Assembly (NCBI RefSeq): GCF_023721715.1
Contig: NZ_JAMDLG010000001.1
Coordinates: forward strand, 3,263,784 to 3,327,783
From: Parasegetibacter sp. NRK P23
GTDB lineage: Bacteria; Bacteroidota; Bacteroidia; Chitinophagales; Chitinophagaceae
Reading direction: 5' to 3'
Length of the DNA: 64,000 bases
In this document: positions 60,935 to 64,000 of the stretch, piece by piece
Numbering within the stretch: the stretch's first letter is position 1
How the letters are laid out: each line of letters begins with the position of its first letter
Made by a program: the position numbers and the translations under genes
The notes under the pieces: generated by a model
Told to the model about the DNA's origin: nothing
Databases searched by the model: none
What the model saw: the letters and a program-made list of their open reading frames with translations, nothing else

Positions 60935-62389
60935 TTATGCTGAAGGCGGAGCGTTGTTGTCTTTTGGTGGCCTTGGTCCCTGGTTCTGCGGCCGGGGCGG
61001 CCTTCTCGGGCCTTCCTGCCTTGGTCCGCGGGGTTGGTTGCCTTCCGGGCGTGGTCCCCTTGGTTTTTGTTCGTTTTCTGGCCTTGGTCCCCTCGGTTGT
61101 TGTGGCCGGGGTGGCTGCTGTTGTCCCTGTTGTGGCGGCCTGTTGCCTTGCTGGGGAGGACGTTGCTGACCTCCGCGGCCCTGGGGCTGGTTGCCGCCCT
61201 GGTTACCAGGCGCGCCCTGTCCGCTTTTCTGTACCTGCATTTGTCGCGGACCGTTACCGCCACCTTGTCCTTGTTGCTTCTGTTGCTTTTTGCGGCGATC
61301 GGCTTTTTCGAGGGAGCGTAAACTGATCTGCCCCACCACATCCACAAATTCCGGTTCCACTTCTTTGGGTTTGGAGCTCACCACTTCCACGGCTTCCAGT
61401 TCATCGGGAATCACACCCTGGGCGTTCAATGCTTTTATTTTCTTTACCCTTTCAATGGTAAGCGGGTATTGCTTACTGGAATCGGGGAGTATATACCAGA
61501 GCAGGTTCTTAAAGATGTCGCGTTTGATCAGGTTGGCGGTTCCCTTGGCTACCCTCAGTTGTTCCACATTATCCGGGAAAGCCTGAAGGGCATCAAGATA
61601 AGTATCCAGTTCGTAGTTCAGGCAGCATTTCAGCCTGCCGCATTGCCCGCTGAGTTTGGTTTGGTTGATAGAAAGGTTTTGGTAGCGGGCCGCAGTAGTG
61701 TTCACCGATTTAAAATCGCTCAACCAGGTGCTGCAACACAGTTCGCGTCCGCAACTGCCAATGCCTCCCACTTTGCCGGCTTCCTGGCGGGAACCGATCT
61801 GCCTCATTTCCACTTTTACCCTGAATTCACCAGCGAACAATTTGATGAGTTCCCGGAAATCTACCCGGTCATCCGCGGTATAAAAGAAGGTCGCTTTTCT
61901 GCCGTCGGCCTGGAATTCCACTTCTGCCAGTTTCATTTCCAGTTTCAGTTGCCGGGCAATGGCGCGGCTCCTTACCAGTGCTTCTTTTTCACGTGCTTTA
62001 TTGGTCTTGAAAAGATCGAGGTCTTTTTCGGAGCTTCTGCGGAGTATCTTTTTGATTTCGGGGTCGGCTTCAGAGATCCCTTTTTTCTTCAGTTGAAGGC
62101 GCACCAATTCGCCCGTCATGCTTACTTCTCCCACATCGAAGCCACTCACCCCTTCCACAGAAACCATTTCTCCTTTTTCGAAATACTGGAGACTATTGTT
62201 CCTGAAGAAGTCCTTCCGGCTTCCCTGGTTGAAAGAGACTTCTACGATCCTGCATGAACTTTCAGGGTCGCTGAAAGGCAGGTTGGCGAGCCAGTCGTGT
62301 ATATTCATCCGGTTACAACCACCGGTACTACATCCTCCGTTGCTTTTACATCCGTTTGGTTTTCCTGTTCCACAGCTACTGCATCCCAT
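60935..62389 (-). CDS. RicT-like PSP1 domain protein with Cys-rich N-terminus and disordered tail
   Basis: A 484-residue protein of the PSP1/YaaT (RicT) family. The first ~26 residues hold five cysteines (GCSSCGTGKPNG.., then GGCSTGGCN), followed by the PSP1 core (about 40-310) with conserved Cys pairs in IGSCGRELCCSTWL and SGQCGRLKCCLNYE. In Bacillus RicT joins RicA and RicF in an iron-sulfur complex that affects RNase Y. The last ~120 residues are low complexity, rich in Pro, Gln, Arg and Gly (for example QGRGGQQRPPQQGNRPPQQG). It follows holB by 40 bases, so the two are likely one transcript, ended by the terminator at 60898-60924. Confidence 0.85.
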   Translation of the reverse strand: MGCSSCGTGKPNGCKSNGGCSTGGCNRMNIHDWLANLPFSDPESSCRIVEVSFNQGSRKDFFRNNSLQYFEKGEMVSVEGVSGFDVGEVSMTGELVRLQLKKKGISEADPEIKKILRRSSEKDLDLFKTNKAREKEALVRSRAIARQLKLEMKLAEVEFQADGRKATFFYTADDRVDFRELIKLFAGEFRVKVEMRQIGSRQEAGKVGGIGSCGRELCCSTWLSDFKSVNTTAARYQNLSINQTKLSGQCGRLKCCLNYELDTYLDALQAFPDNVEQLRVAKGTANLIKRDIFKNLLWYILPDSSKQYPLTIERVKKIKALNAQGVIPDELEAVEVVSSKPKEVEPEFVDVVGQISLRSLEKADRRKKQQKQQGQGGGNGPRQMQVQKSGQGAPGNQGGNQPQGRGGQQRPPQQGNRPPQQGQQQPPRPQQPRGPRPENEQKPRGPRPEGNQPRGPRQEGPRRPPRPQNQGPRPPKDNNAPPSA

Positions 62390-62429
62390 TCTGTATATCG
62401 TGATTTATATTAATGTAATAAGGTTAACG

Positions 62430-63653
62430 CTAATCCATCAAAATTAAAGATTTGTTTCGAATGATGTGGGAAAGCTTTATGGTGAGGGCATGGAACAGCA
62501 TTTTAGCGTTGGCGTTCCGCTCAATGTAGTAGGCGGCCTGGTCCAACTCCCTGATGATGGCCTCCTGTTGGTGGATATTGGTCAGTTTATTTAGCCTGTG
62601 CGCGAAATCCAGCTCCGTTTCGCTGGCGGAAATTTTATCCGGGGGAAGTACTCCCGCTCTTACCGACTGCTCCAATAAGTGACAGAAGTATTTCAGAAAC
62701 TGCTTCTGCTTTTCCCTGCCCTGTTTGGCCATTTCTTCGATCCACTTCACTTGTGCCGTTGGCCCTGACTTCAGGATGCTGTTCAGCCATTCCCGGAGCA
62801 GGTCCATCCAATCGTCACCCGCGTGCTGCATCTGTTGCAGGGCTTCCCGGTAATTTCCTTCTGAAATGGCGGCTATGGCCCTGGCCTTTGCGGGTTCCAA
62901 TCCACATTTTGTTTCGAGGGCGGCCGCAATTTGTGCGTCCTCCGGAATCGGGATTTTCACGAGCTGGCATCTGGAAAGAATGGTTTGAAGAATCTGCGCT
63001 TCCGATTCGGCCACGAGTATAAAAAGGGTATTCGGTGGCGGCTCTTCAATCAGTTTCAATAGCTTGTTGCCCTCATTGCCCAGGTATTCGGGCATCCACA
63101 TCACCAGTATCTTGTATTCGCTCTCAAAACTTTTCAGGTTCAGCTTCCGGATGATCTCGTTGCATTCGTGCGCCGTAATGTTCCCCTGCTTGTTCTCCGC
63201 CCCGATGAACTGCAGCCAGTCGAATACATTTCCGTATGGGTATAACTTCTGAAACTCCCTCCATTCGGTGATATAATCTGTGCTGACCGGCTTATCGCCT
63301 GCCTTCCTCGGAATGACCGGGTAAGAAAAATGGATATCCGGGTGCACCATTTGCGCCGCCTTTAAACAGGAGGAACACTGTCCGCAGGCACTGAGCATGG
63401 TACTGCTCCCGGTTCCTGTTGCATCATCCGTTTCAGGTTCAGGCGCACCGAACAGTCCTGCACTTTGCGGAGAAACAGGCTTCCCATTCTTCCACTCACA
63501 AACGATGTACTGGGCAAATGCCAGCGCAAGCGGGAGCGCACCAGATCCTTCTTTCCCTAAAAAGAGCAAAGCGTGGCTTAACCGGTTGTGCTGCACCAGT
63601 TCCGCAAGGTTATTGCCTGTTTGTTCCTGACCAATGATATCCTTAAAAAGCAT
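62430..63653 (-). CDS. holB: DNA polymerase III subunit delta' (HolB)-like
   Basis: A 407-residue clamp-loader subunit of the AAA+ family. The first part (MLFKDIIGQEQTGNNLAELVQ) and the HALLFLGKEGSGALPLAL segment mark the nucleotide-binding-like region; the Walker A is weak (GKEGSGAL), as is usual for delta'. A zinc-binding-like CGQCSSC lies at residues ~92-98, then ILVMWMPEYLGNEGNKLLKLIEEPPPNT split around the SRC motif LSRCQLVKIP. A ~35-residue low-complexity insertion precedes the Cys motif. The start at 63653 is preferred to a TTG codon at 63695 because the promoter box lies between them. It leads ricT in an operon. Confidence 0.88.
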   Translation of the reverse strand: MLFKDIIGQEQTGNNLAELVQHNRLSHALLFLGKEGSGALPLALAFAQYIVCEWKNGKPVSPQSAGLFGAPEPETDDATGTGSSTMLSACGQCSSCLKAAQMVHPDIHFSYPVIPRKAGDKPVSTDYITEWREFQKLYPYGNVFDWLQFIGAENKQGNITAHECNEIIRKLNLKSFESEYKILVMWMPEYLGNEGNKLLKLIEEPPPNTLFILVAESEAQILQTILSRCQLVKIPIPEDAQIAAALETKCGLEPAKARAIAAISEGNYREALQQMQHAGDDWMDLLREWLNSILKSGPTAQVKWIEEMAKQGREKQKQFLKYFCHLLEQSVRAGVLPPDKISASETELDFAHRLNKLTNIHQQEAIIRELDQAAYYIERNANAKMLFHALTIKLSHIIRNKSLILMD

Positions 63654-63658
63654 AGCAG

Positions 63659-63666
63659 CAAATATA
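63659..63666 (-). promoter_or_regulatory. -7 box (TATATTTG) of holB-ricT
   Basis: On the minus strand TATATTTG fits TAnnTTTG and ends 5 bases before the holB ATG, so the transcript would be almost leaderless. No clear -33 box was found. Confidence 0.45.
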
Positions 63667-63711
63667 GTGGTTATTGCCGCCGGGTTCACACACAATGTAA
63701 ACCCTTCATAC

Positions 63712-64000
63712 CTACTTGAGGTATTGCAGGATATCCGGGCTCATTGGTTCCACCGCGCTGTCGAACTTAGCGACCAGCTTGCCTTTCTCGTTGATGAGAA
63801 ACTTGGTAAAGTTCCAGCGGATATCGGCGTCCATCACCCCGTTTTCTTTTTTGTTGGTGAGCCATTTGAACAGTGGGTGAATATCATCGCCCTTCACGGA
63901 GATTTTTTCGGCCATTGGAAAACTTACGCCATAATTTTTTTCGCAGAAAGCTTCAATCTCTTCGTTAGAACCAGGTTCCTGCCCACCGAAATTATTCGCG
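63712..64000 (-). CDS. Glutathione peroxidase, 3' part (5' end outside window)
   Basis: The C-terminal ~95 residues of a glutathione peroxidase/BsaA-like thiol peroxidase. The visible part reads NNFGGQEPGSNEEIEAFC (with the catalytic Gln in FGGQEPG), then NYGVSFPMAEKISVKGDDI-type sequence, HPLFKWLT and the catalytic Trp/Asn region DIRWNFTKFLINEKGK. The active-site Cys lies upstream of the window edge. The frame is open to the right edge, so the gene continues. It reduces peroxides using thioredoxin or glutathione. The next gene, holB, starts 58 bases past its stop. Confidence 0.9.
   Translation of the reverse strand, partial: ANNFGGQEPGSNEEIEAFCEKNYGVSFPMAEKISVKGDDIHPLFKWLTNKKENGVMDADIRWNFTKFLINEKGKLVAKFDSAVEPMSPDILQYLK

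Noticed and set aside
60937-61326. Several overlapping plus-strand frames opposite the ricT 3' end
   Set aside because: They arise because the Pro/Gln/Gly-rich tail lacks stop codons in the complementary frames. The peptides have no recognisable features.

Overview
This window is chromosomal DNA from a member of the Bacteroidota, most likely the family Chitinophagaceae. The evidence is a PorG-type protein beside uppS-bamA-ompH, a gldH gliding/type IX secretion (T9SS) lipoprotein, a T9SS cargo with a C-terminal sorting domain, BatD, a RicT with a Cys-rich N-terminus, near absence of Shine-Dalgarno sites, and many promoters of the Bacteroidota type with a TAnnTTTG -7 box. Gene density is high and base composition is about 50% GC, except for an AT-richer AbiE module and an AT-richer stretch inside the T9SS cargo gene. 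Genus assignment is not possible from the sequence alone. No rRNA, tRNA, CRISPR array, insertion sequence or prophage was seen.

Layout. 1-8 kb: the 3' end of nadK, then an envelope-biogenesis block (porG, uppS, bamA, two ompH/skp genes, murI), then rpmH-rnpA-yidD. 8-8.7 kb: a gene-free stretch of imperfect GC-rich repeats. 8.7-14.1 kb: a three-gene operon of overlapping frames encoding a JetA/JetB/JetC (MksF/MksE/MksB) SMC complex of the Wadjet family without an adjacent jetD. 14-31.5 kb: LVIVD-repeat lipoproteins, a giant AsmA-like protein, carB without its allosteric domain, an M23 peptidase, a PBP4-type D,D-carboxypeptidase, a T9SS multidomain protein with a beta-helix partner, and a ureohydrolase-like protein with altered metal ligands. 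31.5-41.5 kb: pheS, hydroxyacyl-CoA dehydrogenase, epimerase, lpxD, a pseudouridine synthase, the operon yicC-gldH-histidine kinase-response regulator, and batD. 41.6-44.1 kb: an SDR enzyme and an AbiEi/AbiEii toxin-antitoxin pair behind a perfect palindrome. 44.2-53.7 kb: HAD phosphatase, deoxyhypusine-synthase-like protein, tatC-rpiB-M28 operon, metallo-beta-lactamase-fold hydrolase, aldehyde dehydrogenase, tadA and superoxide dismutase. 53.9-64 kb: mutL with a degenerate endonuclease motif, a GH3/NagZ-serine hydrolase fusion, a secreted MORN-repeat/caspase-fold protein, ricT, holB and the 3' part of a glutathione peroxidase gene.

Two themes connect the genes. One is the cell envelope: outer-membrane assembly (BamA, two Skp-like chaperones), peptidoglycan synthesis, remodelling and recycling (UppS, MurI, M23, PBP4-like, NagZ fusion), lipid A acylation (LpxD), T9SS/gliding (PorG, GldH, a cargo) and Tat export. 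The other is genome defence or maintenance (JetABC, AbiE, MutL, perhaps the caspase protein). A family of short degenerate repeats with cores close to GCGTCCTTGCGTGAAA and TGCGAGGAACGAAGCA recurs in five intergenic regions. The most interesting items are the jetD-less JetABC operon with its repeat-filled upstream region, the MORN-caspase protein, and the palindrome-controlled AbiE module.
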